34,161 bases of DNA from Treponema_I sp045616125 (GTDB taxonomy: Bacteria; Spirochaetota; Spirochaetia; Treponematales; Treponemataceae), in contig JAZLGC010000035.1 in NCBI GenBank assembly GCA_045616125.1, forward strand, positions 1-34,161, read 5' to 3'. The position numbers and the translations under genes are program-made. The notes beneath the pieces were generated by a model that saw nothing but the letters and a program-made list of their open reading frames with translations, was not told the origin of the DNA and ran no database searches. This document shows positions 22,972 to 30,353 of the stretch, one piece after another (positions within the stretch are counted from its first letter, which is position 1; every line of letters begins with the position of its first letter).

Positions 22972-24351
22972 ATGAAAACCGGAGCTTACAAGAACCGCAG
23001 CATGTCGACTGCGGTAAACATTACTGAAGGCGTTATCTGGAAACAGCTGCTGCTTTTTTTCTTCCCCATTGTTTTAGGCACTTTCTTTCAGCAGTTGTAC
23101 AACACTGTTGATGCAATTATTGTTGGCCGGGTACTGGGAAAAGAAGCCCTTTCAGCCGTTGGCGGCGGTACTGGTACTGTAGTAAACCTGATTCTCGGCT
23201 GTTTCATCGGTCTTACCTCTGGAGCTTCTGTCATCATCAGTCAGTTTTTTGGATCTGGTGATAAAGAAAAGGTTTCCGTATCAGTTCATACTTCCATGGC
23301 TTTTTCACTGGTTGGTGGTGTTGTCGTAACCATTCTGGGGCTGCTCTTTGCACCCGCTCTGCTTCGTCTGCTTGGCACCCCTCCTGAAATCCTTGATCCT
23401 GCTATCCGCTACATTCGTATCTACTTTATCGGGGTCATGCCGCAGGTTATCTACAACATGGCTGCCAGCATTCTTCGAGCCATCGGTGACAGTAAACGGC
23501 CTTTCTATTACCTGATTGTCGGCACCATGACCAATATCGTTCTTGATATCCTTTTCATCGTGATATTCAAGCTTGGTGTTGAAGGTGCCGCTCTGGCTAC
23601 CGTTCTTTCCCAGGTGGTTACCTGTGTTCTTTCTGGACTTGCCCTCATGCGGTCTACGGAATGTTACCGTCTGATTATCAGAAAAATCGGTTTTGATGTG
23701 CCGGTTCTTAAAAGCATGGTCCGCCTTGGGGTTCCTTCTGCTATCCAGTCTGTCATGTATACTGTTTCAAACCTGATTATTGCAGCCAACGTTAATTCGT
23801 TTGACACCGACACCATTGCCGGTTGGGCTGCCTTTGGTAAAGTAGATTCACTTTTCTGGATGGTCATTAACTCATTCGGTATCGCCATTACTACCTTTGC
23901 GGGCCAGAATTACGGTGCCGGAAAAATTGACCGGGTAAAGAAAGGGGTGCTGCAGTGTGCCTTTATGGCGTGTATTGCTACCGGGCTGCTTACGTTTGTA
24001 TTCCTTCGGTATGGTTCCTGGATTTACCTGCTTTTTACCGATGATGCAGCCGTTATTGCCCGCGGTGTTGTTATCATGAATGCCATTGCCTGGAGTTTCT
24101 TTACGTTCATTCCTATCGAACTGCTTTCCGGCACCATCCGCGGTACTGGTCGTTCTTTCATGCCCATGATGATTACTACCTGCTTTATCTGCCTTCTTCG
24201 TATCATCTGGCTCTTTACCGCCGTTCCACTCCGCAACGACATAACCACCGTCTGCTATTCGTATCCTGTCAGCTGGATTGTCACAGGAATTGTGTTCATC
24301 ATTTATTATGCCGTTCTGGCACACCGCGACTTTGTACGCTCGGTTGACTGA
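22972..24351 (+). CDS. MATE family multidrug/cation efflux protein
   Basis: A 459-residue, 12-helix exporter that uses a Na+ or H+ gradient. Family motifs near the N-terminus: 'FFFPIVLGTFFQQLYNTVDA' and 'IIVGRVLGKEALSAVGG'; the second half repeats the fold ('RLGVPSAIQSVMYTVSNLI', 'TFAGQNYGAGKIDRVKKG'). Length is typical. The ATG at 22972 lies next to a -10 box; a second Met at residue 11 (MSTAVNITEG) is possible. It is the only gene on this strand, divergent from the chromate transporter pair. Substrate not predictable. Confidence 0.9.
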   Translation: MKTGAYKNRSMSTAVNITEGVIWKQLLLFFFPIVLGTFFQQLYNTVDAIIVGRVLGKEALSAVGGGTGTVVNLILGCFIGLTSGASVIISQFFGSGDKEKVSVSVHTSMAFSLVGGVVVTILGLLFAPALLRLLGTPPEILDPAIRYIRIYFIGVMPQVIYNMAASILRAIGDSKRPFYYLIVGTMTNIVLDILFIVIFKLGVEGAALATVLSQVVTCVLSGLALMRSTECYRLIIRKIGFDVPVLKSMVRLGVPSAIQSVMYTVSNLIIAANVNSFDTDTIAGWAAFGKVDSLFWMVINSFGIAITTFAGQNYGAGKIDRVKKGVLQCAFMACIATGLLTFVFLRYGSWIYLLFTDDAAVIARGVVIMNAIAWSFFTFIPIELLSGTIRGTGRSFMPMMITTCFICLLRIIWLFTAVPLRNDITTVCYSYPVSWIVTGIVFIIYYAVLAHRDFVRSVD

Positions 24352-24374
24352 GCGGCGTCTGCTGTTGACTTAAC

Positions 24375-25337
24375 TCAGAGATACTGGATATCGGGGCCGT
24401 CGTCGGTAGGTACAACCCGAACCGAGCATGCTTCCATAATGGCCTGCTCGTAGAAGTCGTGGATGCTTAATGCATATGGTGAAAACAGCTCGTCTGGGGT
24501 ATACGACAGGTCAAGCTCTGTTGATGTCTGTTCGTAGGCGGCCCGGGCAAAGGCTCCATTTAATCTGACAATATCTTCAACAGCCACAAAAAGCGGCGCA
24601 CAGTGTTTTTCTTCGTATTTCAGCTTCAGGAAAGCAAGCTGCATGGCTTCAAGTTCTGTGTGCGGGGCAGTCTGAGGCGAAAAACCAGTGGAAATACCAC
24701 AGTTGTTGCAGTCCATCCATTCGGCAAAATCAGTAATTAATGCACTGGGGCGCAGTTTCAGCGGTTTTAATACTGACAGGAACCAGGGCACTGCACGTCC
24801 GCTGGTATAGAATGCTTCCAATGCATGGGCAAACCGTTTGGCTGTGGTAATATCCTGGGTAGAAAGCACTGCAGTTGGCACCAATGATTCGGTATCTGTT
24901 TCCATATGGTTCGGATACTGTTCCAGTGCAAAATCAATGGTTTCCCGCAGTGCCTTTAAAGATACCTGTTCGCCGGTAAGGGTGAACCCGAATACCAGCC
25001 CTGCATCATTGAGCAGTGAACATTTTTTTGTCAGGTTTTTCCGGGCAGTTTTAATGTCAGGGTTGGAAGATTGTCCCACAGTAAGGGGAATGGTTGTTGA
25101 ACTGTAAATGGTACTTAATGCCTGAATAACTTTAAAATCAAGCACCTCTGCAGTCAGTTCAAAATTGAACAATACCTGAGGTGCTTTTTTTTCTGCCTTG
25201 GCAATAAAGCGGAGCAGTTCGTTTTTATTGTTGCAGATTGCCGGGTCAGTTACCTGTACAACGGTAATGCCCCGGTTCTGTAATGTGTCTAATTCTGAAA
25301 ATAAGGTTCCAGCTGCAAAAGAAAATGTCTGTGTCAT
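24375..25337 (-). CDS. Conserved-looking hypothetical protein coupled to asnA
   Basis: A 320-residue cytoplasmic protein with no signal peptide or membrane segment. The alternation of 'VLFNFELTAEVLDF', 'IPLTVGQSS', 'LVFGFTLTGEQ', 'PTAVLSTQD', 'PWFLSVLKPLKL' suggests a TIM-barrel-like alpha/beta fold. The phrase 'WMDCNNCGISTGFS' is the only Cys pair and could bind metal. I do not recognise the family. Its ATG overlaps the asnA stop codon (TAATG), so translation is probably coupled to asnA and a role linked to aspartate/asparagine metabolism is possible, but this is inference only. Confidence 0.65.
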   Translation of the reverse strand: MTQTFSFAAGTLFSELDTLQNRGITVVQVTDPAICNNKNELLRFIAKAEKKAPQVLFNFELTAEVLDFKVIQALSTIYSSTTIPLTVGQSSNPDIKTARKNLTKKCSLLNDAGLVFGFTLTGEQVSLKALRETIDFALEQYPNHMETDTESLVPTAVLSTQDITTAKRFAHALEAFYTSGRAVPWFLSVLKPLKLRPSALITDFAEWMDCNNCGISTGFSPQTAPHTELEAMQLAFLKLKYEEKHCAPLFVAVEDIVRLNGAFARAAYEQTSTELDLSYTPDELFSPYALSIHDFYEQAIMEACSVRVVPTDDGPDIQYL

Positions 25338-26374
25338 TACAGCAAATGTATGCCGTTTTCATCACACTGGTCAATCATCTCTTGAGGCCAGATTGATACC
25401 TGAGTTTCACCAATGTGTGCTTTCCGTAAGAAGTACATGCACAAACGGCTCTGTCCGATACCGCCACCCATTGATGGAGCAAGTTTTCCTTCAAGAAGAC
25501 GCTTATGGAAGTACAGTTCCTTGCGTTCGGTACAGCCACGTTCTTCAAGCTGCTGCATCAATGATTCAGGACTTACCCGGATACCCATGGAAGAAAGTTC
25601 AAAGGCCTGACCCAGTACGTTGTTCCATACAACAAGGTCGCCGTTCAAACCGTGATGTCCGTTACCGGTTTCAGTAATCCAGTCATCATAGTCAGGGGCG
25701 CGGCCATCATGGAGGGTACCGTCGTCCATTACATTGCCGATACCGATGATGAAAACGGCACCATAGCGCTGGGCAACAATGGATTCCCGTTCTTTCGGGG
25801 TGTTGTTGGGGAACTGGCGCTGCAGGTCTTCTGCGTAAACAAAAGTAATATCTTCCGGCAGTTCCGGGGTAATCTGAGGATACCGGTCGTAGATATAGAA
25901 TTCGGTGCGTTTCAGACAGCGGTAAATGCGGCGGACGGTTTCGCGGAGGAATTCAACATGACGATCCTGGTCGGTAATTACTTTTTCCCAGTCCCACTGG
26001 TCAACGTAAATTGAGTGCAGGTTATCAAGTTCTTCGTCAGCGCGGATAGCATTCATATCAGTATAAATACCAAAATCTGGTTTTAACCCCATGTCGCTGA
26101 TTTTTACGCGCTTCCATTTTGCCAGAGAATGAACAATTTCCATGTTCATGTCATTCATATCTTTAATGGGGAAACGGACTGCCCGTTCAACACCGTTCAA
26201 ATCATCATTAAGACCGGTTCCGGAAGGAACAAAAAGCGGGGCTGTAACGCGGGTAAGATTCAGTTCTGTAGAAAGACAGAGCTGAAAGAAATCTTTGATC
26301 ATAACGATGGCATGTTCAGTTTCCTGTACGGAAAGCAGTGATTCGTATCCCTGTGGGATGGTAACGTGTGACAT
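25337..26374 (-). CDS. asnA: Aspartate-ammonia ligase (asparagine synthetase A)
   Basis: Makes asparagine from aspartate, ammonia and ATP. A 345-residue member of the class II tRNA-synthetase-like fold: 'LNLTRVTAPLFVPSGTGLND', 'AVRFPIKDM', 'VHSLAKWKR', 'ELDNLHSIYVDQWDWEKVI', and the C-terminal 'GGGIGQSRLCMYFLRKAHIG' (motif 3-like, with the ATP-binding Arg). Length is slightly above E. coli AsnA (330). The ATG at 26374 (MSHVTIPQGYES) has GAGG 7-8 nt upstream and fits the family start; the frame is open to 26413 but those residues are not family-like. Downstream gene coupled by TAATG. Confidence 0.95.
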   Translation of the reverse strand: MSHVTIPQGYESLLSVQETEHAIVMIKDFFQLCLSTELNLTRVTAPLFVPSGTGLNDDLNGVERAVRFPIKDMNDMNMEIVHSLAKWKRVKISDMGLKPDFGIYTDMNAIRADEELDNLHSIYVDQWDWEKVITDQDRHVEFLRETVRRIYRCLKRTEFYIYDRYPQITPELPEDITFVYAEDLQRQFPNNTPKERESIVAQRYGAVFIIGIGNVMDDGTLHDGRAPDYDDWITETGNGHHGLNGDLVVWNNVLGQAFELSSMGIRVSPESLMQQLEERGCTERKELYFHKRLLEGKLAPSMGGGIGQSRLCMYFLRKAHIGETQVSIWPQEMIDQCDENGIHLL

Positions 26375-26455
26375 ATAATCCTCTGGATTATCATTAAGTT
26401 TGTAAATATGCAAAAATGATGAATATTTATACCATTTTTAGCCGGTGTATGTCTA

Positions 26456-27904
26456 TTATGTGTTGCGCTGGTCTTCAATGCGGCGCATGCGTTCTTCATC
26501 CAGTTTGATGGAAAGGTTCTTTTCCTGAGTAGGAAGAACTTTTCCCTTAGGACCGTTTTTTGCCCGGCGCAGGTACTTTACCTGGGTGTAATACAGGTCA
26601 GCTTCTTTGTTTTTCCGGGCTTTGCTGTAATACACGGCAAGATTACCTGCATCAAGCAGAATATCAAGTGGAACGGTCTTTCCAGCCTGTGCCTTTACGA
26701 ATACAAATCCACCGGGACAATCTCTGGTATGCAGCCATAAATCTGCTCCCCGCACATGATGCCGCAGCAGTTCATCGTTTTCATCAGCATCACGGCCAAC
26801 CAGAAGACTCCAACCGTTAATGGTGTAGCCGACACCCGGATGCTTTTTTGCTATCTGCTGTTTTGGTTTTGTCTCTTTCCGGATCATCTGCTGCATGCGC
26901 AAAGGATTCGGTTCTTTACATACTGCTTCGTAGGCAAATTCCAGATCTGTCAGATCCCGTTTTGCCTTCTGGATATCGTGTTCCAGAGCTTCAAGACCGC
27001 TGGTGGCTTTCTTGTATTTTTCGTAGTATACCTGCGCATTTTCCTGAACCCGCTTTTTTGGATCAATCAGGATATGCATCTGGTTACCCGTATCGTAATC
27101 TTCGCAGTCCAGATAATTACTGGTGCCATCTATCAGATAGCCGTACGTAAGAATCAGGTCGCCCTGGTGTTTCCACTGCTCGGCAGAAAGAAATTCAGTC
27201 TTTTTGGATTCCAGTCTGGCAAGGGCTGCTTCCATTCGGGCACGGCGTGCGGTAAAGAGTTTTTCTGCCTGTTCCAGCAACGCTTCCCGAGAAAGGGCTT
27301 CTGCGTGTTCGCTATACCAGGCATCCATTAATGCGCTGTAAGTAACCTGCCACGGCTGAGGATTTTCCGGTGCTGCTTCAGCAAAATCGCGGATTGGAAA
27401 GCGATCTTTCAGAGCTGCCAGTTCTTCATCGGTGTAGGTTTTTGCCACCGGCGGTTCAAACTGCTCGCCATGCATTTCTCCCCGTTTGGGACGGCGGAAG
27501 AATACATCAAGAATCTGGTGGTTACCATCGGTAACGATAATGTTACTGGAAGCACTCCACAGACGGATGTACAGATAAAACTGTTCATCGCTATTGGTAA
27601 TGTCCATTTTAATCACGCGTTCATAACCAATCTGCTCAATGCTGTTGATGCGGCAGCCTTTAATCCGTGATTTTAAGAATTCATTGAACCTGAGGGGTTT
27701 GTCGTTTTTAGGAATTTTTCTGCGGGTTTCGTGAATACGGGTAGCACCGGGAGCAAGACAGATAAGAAGGGTGGTGCTGGTGCCGTTTTTGTAGCAGTAC
27801 AGGGCAAGACTATCGTATCCGGGCTGTACAATCTGCTGGATAAATGCTCCGTTCAGATCCAATTCTCCCAGTACTTTTTCAATTTCGTTACAGTTTAATG
27901 ACAT
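26456..27904 (-). CDS. NFACT family protein, RqcH-like
   Basis: A 482-residue NFACT protein. RqcH binds 50S subunits with stalled peptidyl-tRNA and adds Ala tails in ribosome quality control. The NFACT-N domain covers residues about 1-165 ('LNGAFIQQIVQPGYDSLALY', 'RFNEFLKSRIKGCRINSIEQ'), a coiled-coil middle about 200-330, and the NFACT-R domain about 345-470 ('GWSLLVGRDADENDELLRHH', 'RGADLWLHTRDCPGGFVFVK', 'LAVYYSKARKNKEADLYYTQ'). At the site matching the conserved DR motif of NFACT-N, the sequence is ER (residues 95-96, IGYERVIKM). It is shorter than Bacillus RqcH, mainly in the middle. It begins 9 nt after a lipoprotein gene, probably the same transcript. Confidence 0.85.
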   Translation of the reverse strand: MSLNCNEIEKVLGELDLNGAFIQQIVQPGYDSLALYCYKNGTSTTLLICLAPGATRIHETRRKIPKNDKPLRFNEFLKSRIKGCRINSIEQIGYERVIKMDITNSDEQFYLYIRLWSASSNIIVTDGNHQILDVFFRRPKRGEMHGEQFEPPVAKTYTDEELAALKDRFPIRDFAEAAPENPQPWQVTYSALMDAWYSEHAEALSREALLEQAEKLFTARRARMEAALARLESKKTEFLSAEQWKHQGDLILTYGYLIDGTSNYLDCEDYDTGNQMHILIDPKKRVQENAQVYYEKYKKATSGLEALEHDIQKAKRDLTDLEFAYEAVCKEPNPLRMQQMIRKETKPKQQIAKKHPGVGYTINGWSLLVGRDADENDELLRHHVRGADLWLHTRDCPGGFVFVKAQAGKTVPLDILLDAGNLAVYYSKARKNKEADLYYTQVKYLRRAKNGPKGKVLPTQEKNLSIKLDEERMRRIEDQRNT

Positions 27905-27913
27905 ACTGTCAGA

Positions 27914-28465
27914 TTATCTGCTTTTGGGACGCGTAACAAGGGATGTATCAAAGGAGCCTTCAGAAATAGCAGTAAGAATTGCTTCTTCATCAAGTTGCCA
28001 TGGGTCATTAAGACGGCTTGCGGCATCCATCAGTTTTTTCCAGTTGAACTGGGTTGCAAACTGTCTGATGTTTTCTCCTTTTGTTTTCCGCAGAAACTGA
28101 TACAGCAGATGAGCTGCCCATCCGCCCAGAGGGGTACATTGGGTAGACAGAGGATAAATGCAGCCGGACGGACGTTCTTGATTTTTGTAGAACACCAGAA
28201 TTGGGGTAACTTGCTGAGTAGGGAGGGTAAGGGTGATGGGGGATGTATTGTCAGATGGAAGTTGTTCCGGTGATATGGTCTGGATGGTATCATCAGCATC
28301 GAACCAGATGATTGACTGAACGGTATCTGCGGGGAATGTGATGTTTGCAGTGGTGGTGTAGATTGTGGCAAAACGTGATGTATTGTAGCCCGTATGACAG
28401 CTTGTTGCGAAGAAAAGCAGCAACAGCGGCAGCAACAGTGATGATGGTTTTATATGTTTGTGCAT
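27914..28465 (-). CDS. Lipoprotein, function unknown
   Basis: A 183-residue protein with a lipoprotein signal peptide (LLLPLLLLFFATSC; Cys23). The mature N-terminal half looks like a beta sandwich of about 90 residues ('TANITFPADTVQSIIWFDAD', 'ITLTLPTQQVTPILVFYK'), as in treponemal surface lipoproteins of unknown role. The C-terminal half is helical ('GGWAAHLLYQFLRK', 'NWKKLMDAASRL'). AGGAG lies 7 nt before the ATG. It precedes the NFACT gene by 9 nt. No family is recognised. Confidence 0.7.
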   Translation of the reverse strand: MHKHIKPSSLLLPLLLLFFATSCHTGYNTSRFATIYTTTANITFPADTVQSIIWFDADDTIQTISPEQLPSDNTSPITLTLPTQQVTPILVFYKNQERPSGCIYPLSTQCTPLGGWAAHLLYQFLRKTKGENIRQFATQFNWKKLMDAASRLNDPWQLDEEAILTAISEGSFDTSLVTRPKSR

Positions 28466-28544
28466 GACGAACTCCTGATATATAGTTATTCGCCCAAGAG
28501 AGTAAAAAAATTTCAGTTTTCGGGAAAAATGTGAAAAAAAAGTT

Positions 28545-28600
28545 TCAGCTTCTGTTGCTGACGGCTTTCTGGACGTAAGAGTACCAGTTTTGGGGTAAAA
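28545..28600 (-). pseudogene. Remnant of an Rhs core end
   Basis: Minus-strand translation of 28569-28598 gives PQNWYSYVQ followed by unrelated residues and a stop. It matches the start of the Rhs cassettes at 31034 and 33759 in protein (NFPPQNWYSYVQ) and in DNA (CAAAACTGGTACTC). There is no full promoter leader and no toxin domain. It marks the edge of the accessory island. The rest of 28466-28714 shows no gene. Confidence 0.6.
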
Positions 28601-28714
28601 AACGGGGTGGTATTTGTTGTCTGAGCGGTGTTTTTACAGTCAGGTTCTGTTGCACATTATTTTCCTGTTTAGGAATATTGTAGCATAAGTTTGGATGGGC
28701 AGAAGTGATTTCAA

Positions 28715-28744
28715 TTGACAGATATGCACTAAAGTGCATATAAT
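28715..28744 (+). promoter_or_regulatory. Promoter with palindromic operator of the HigBA module
   Basis: Perfect TTGACA (28715-28720) and TATAAT (28739-28744) with an 18-bp spacer. The palindrome ATATGCACT-AA-AGTGCATAT (28722-28741) fills the spacer and enters the -10 box. The ATG of the toxin follows 6 nt after the -10. Likely autorepressed by the antitoxin. Confidence 0.8.
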
Positions 28745-28750
28745 TTTGAT

Positions 28751-29110
28751 ATGTGGGATGTAGAGTCCTCAGATGAGTATGATGTATGGTTCACTTCATT
28801 GGATGAAGAATCAAAGATTGTGGTCTTGGAACGTGTTTTATTACTACAGAATATGGGGCCAAATTTACCTCGTCCTTATGCAGATGTAATTCACGGTGTT
28901 AAGGGTTTTTGCAATTTGAAAGAACTTCGTTGCAAAACTGAAAATCATGTTCTACGGGTCGCATATTATTTTGATCCAGTAAGAAAAGCGTATCTACTTA
29001 CTGGAGGAGATAAAAAGGGGAAGAACCAAAGAAAATTCTACAAGGATTTGGTTGCCGAAGCTGTTTCGATAATAGAGAAACATGAAAAATCATTGGAGGG
29101 TGAAAAATGA
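28751..29110 (+). CDS. higB: RelE/HigB-type toxin (Gp49-like family)
   Basis: A 119-residue toxin of the phage-derived Gp49/HigB family, ribosome-dependent mRNA endonucleases. Features: 'VLERVLLLQNMGPNLPRPYA' (helical pair), 'GFCNLKELRC' and 'HVLRVAYYFDPVRKAYLLTG' (beta sheet with the catalytic Arg region), then 'GDKKGKNQRKFYKDLVAEAV' (C-terminal helix with basic residues). The toxin-first order and the XRE antitoxin overlapping by ATGA are typical of higBA. No Shine-Dalgarno precedes the ATG; the mRNA is probably leaderless. It lies at the edge of the Rhs island on the opposite strand, possibly stabilising it. Confidence 0.88.
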   Translation: MWDVESSDEYDVWFTSLDEESKIVVLERVLLLQNMGPNLPRPYADVIHGVKGFCNLKELRCKTENHVLRVAYYFDPVRKAYLLTGGDKKGKNQRKFYKDLVAEAVSIIEKHEKSLEGEK

Positions 29111-29406
29111 AAGATGCAATCAAAATGATGGAATCGCAGATGTCTCCGGACGCTGTGAAAAAAGCACATCAGAAAGCAGAACAGGAGATACTTGCTATCC
29201 GTCTTGCCCAGTTACGCGAAGAACAGAATATCAAACAGTCTGAAATGCACAGTTTTCAGCAGACTTCTGTTTCAAAAATTGAGAAACGTAAGGATATGAA
29301 AATCTCAACACTCATTGACTATCTTGATGACTTGGGTCTTGGTCTGGAAATTCGTGCATATTCAAAAAACAACTCTATGACTGATACTGTTCTTCTTAAA
29401 GTGTAA
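29107..29406 (+). CDS. higA: HigA-type antitoxin, XRE family
   Basis: A 99-residue DNA-binding antitoxin. The helix-turn-helix is 'RLAQLREEQNIKQSEMHSF' with 'QTSVSKIEKRKDMKISTL' (about residues 31-70). The N-terminal 30 residues are helical and probably contact the toxin. It overlaps higB by 4 nt (ATGA), which keeps the two proteins in step, and probably binds the palindrome at 28722-28741. A weak hairpin follows near 29442-29475, but no clear terminator. Confidence 0.88.
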   Translation: MKDAIKMMESQMSPDAVKKAHQKAEQEILAIRLAQLREEQNIKQSEMHSFQQTSVSKIEKRKDMKISTLIDYLDDLGLGLEIRAYSKNNSMTDTVLLKV

Positions 29407-29486
29407 AGAAACGGTAGACTGGATATTTCGGAGAAACTAAGATGCTCGCGGAAATGTTCTTCGAGAGCTTTTCTCAAGGCCTTTTT

Positions 29487-29545
29487 GTATATATGTATAT
29501 ACAGAGAAATGGAAGGTAACTGTACCTGATGGCTTGTCTCCGTAA
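29487..29545 (+). repeat. Relic of a second type I toxin-antitoxin 5' region
   Basis: GGAAGGTAACTGTACCTGAT (29511-29530) matches GGAAGGTAACTGCACCTGGT at 32392-32411 with two differences, and similarity continues for about 15 nt (GGCTTGTCTCC versus GACTTGGCCTC). Immediately upstream is the perfect palindrome GTATATA-TG-TATATAC (29487-29502). No toxin peptide frame survives. The rest of 29407-29565 shows no gene. Confidence 0.55.
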
Positions 29546-29565
29546 CAATAATGACTGTAGATCAT

Positions 29566-29688
29566 TTAATTTTTGACCCTTATAAGCAAGGTTGCCGTCG
29601 TTATTCCGTTTTCTTCTCTTACTTCAAAATCATCTCTAGTAATGGTATCCAGTGTCTTAATCTGATACGGTGAGTTCCGGTTGGTCAT
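29566..29688 (-). CDS. Possible 40-residue peptide, tail of cassette A
   Basis: MTNRNSPYQIKTLDTITRDD is the first half; the rest is mixed charged and ends LLIRVKN. The ATG comes 2 nt after the stop codon of the putative immunity gene at 29691-30344, so it could be made by coupled translation, but there is no Shine-Dalgarno of its own. It reads like a beta strand and hairpin and could be the end of an older gene. No family recognised. Confidence 0.3.
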   Translation of the reverse strand: MTNRNSPYQIKTLDTITRDDFEVREENGITTATLLIRVKN

Positions 29689-29690
29689 TT

Positions 29691-30344
29691 TTACTGAACA
29701 ATAATATTGGTTTGCAGTAGATTCCATAACTGATTTTCATAATCACCCGAGTCTATCATGTTTTGGTGCTGTTTTTCAGTTAAAACAAACCATCCATAAT
29801 GAAAGGAGTATAAATAGATATCCCCGTTTTGTTGGGATACATAACGATAAACATATTCTGTACAATATCGGCCCTTATAACGGTATGGAACACTGCTGAA
29901 ATTATTATCACGAACCAAATCAGGTGCCGGCATTGTCTGGGGTAGTTCAGATGATTTTGAAATTCGATCCTGGCATTCAAGTGTTATTTCAATATCAAAT
30001 GATACTCCTTGTTTATTATACCAGTACCATTCCAAAATAATCGAACGGATAAGTTCTTTATGAACGGAATAATCTGATGGATTTGTGTTATCCCAAAAGG
30101 TGGGATTGTTTTTGGGAGACACAAGAGATGCTATCCTATTCCCCAACTTGCTGTGAATATTAGCATTAATGAAGTTGTCAACCGACTGAAAATCTGAAAT
30201 TACAATATCGGGAAATTCTTCGTCAAGAATTACTGCTAGTTGACTGAGGTTATTCGGACATTGTGAATATTCATTAGGCATTTGGGCAGAAGAGGTGTAC
30301 ATTACAGTTAACAGAGTTAAAAATAGTATAAAGTTCTTTTTCAT
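29691..30344 (-). CDS. Exported protein, probable immunity factor of Rhs cassette A
   Basis: A 217-residue protein with a signal peptide (KKNFILFLTLLTVMYTSSAQ, cleavage after SSA). The mature part is mixed alpha/beta and rich in aromatic residues ('SIILEWYWYNKQ', 'YLYSFHYGWFVLTEKQ'); three Cys. No family recognised. It begins 9 nt after the DUF4329-like Rhs fragment, the usual place for the cognate immunity gene. Export is expected if the toxin acts in or enters by the periplasm. The Shine-Dalgarno is weak (AGAAG). Immunity is inferred from position only. Confidence 0.55.
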   Translation of the reverse strand: MKKNFILFLTLLTVMYTSSAQMPNEYSQCPNNLSQLAVILDEEFPDIVISDFQSVDNFINANIHSKLGNRIASLVSPKNNPTFWDNTNPSDYSVHKELIRSIILEWYWYNKQGVSFDIEITLECQDRISKSSELPQTMPAPDLVRDNNFSSVPYRYKGRYCTEYVYRYVSQQNGDIYLYSFHYGWFVLTEKQHQNMIDSGDYENQLWNLLQTNIIVQ

Positions 30345-30353
30345 GGATAACTT

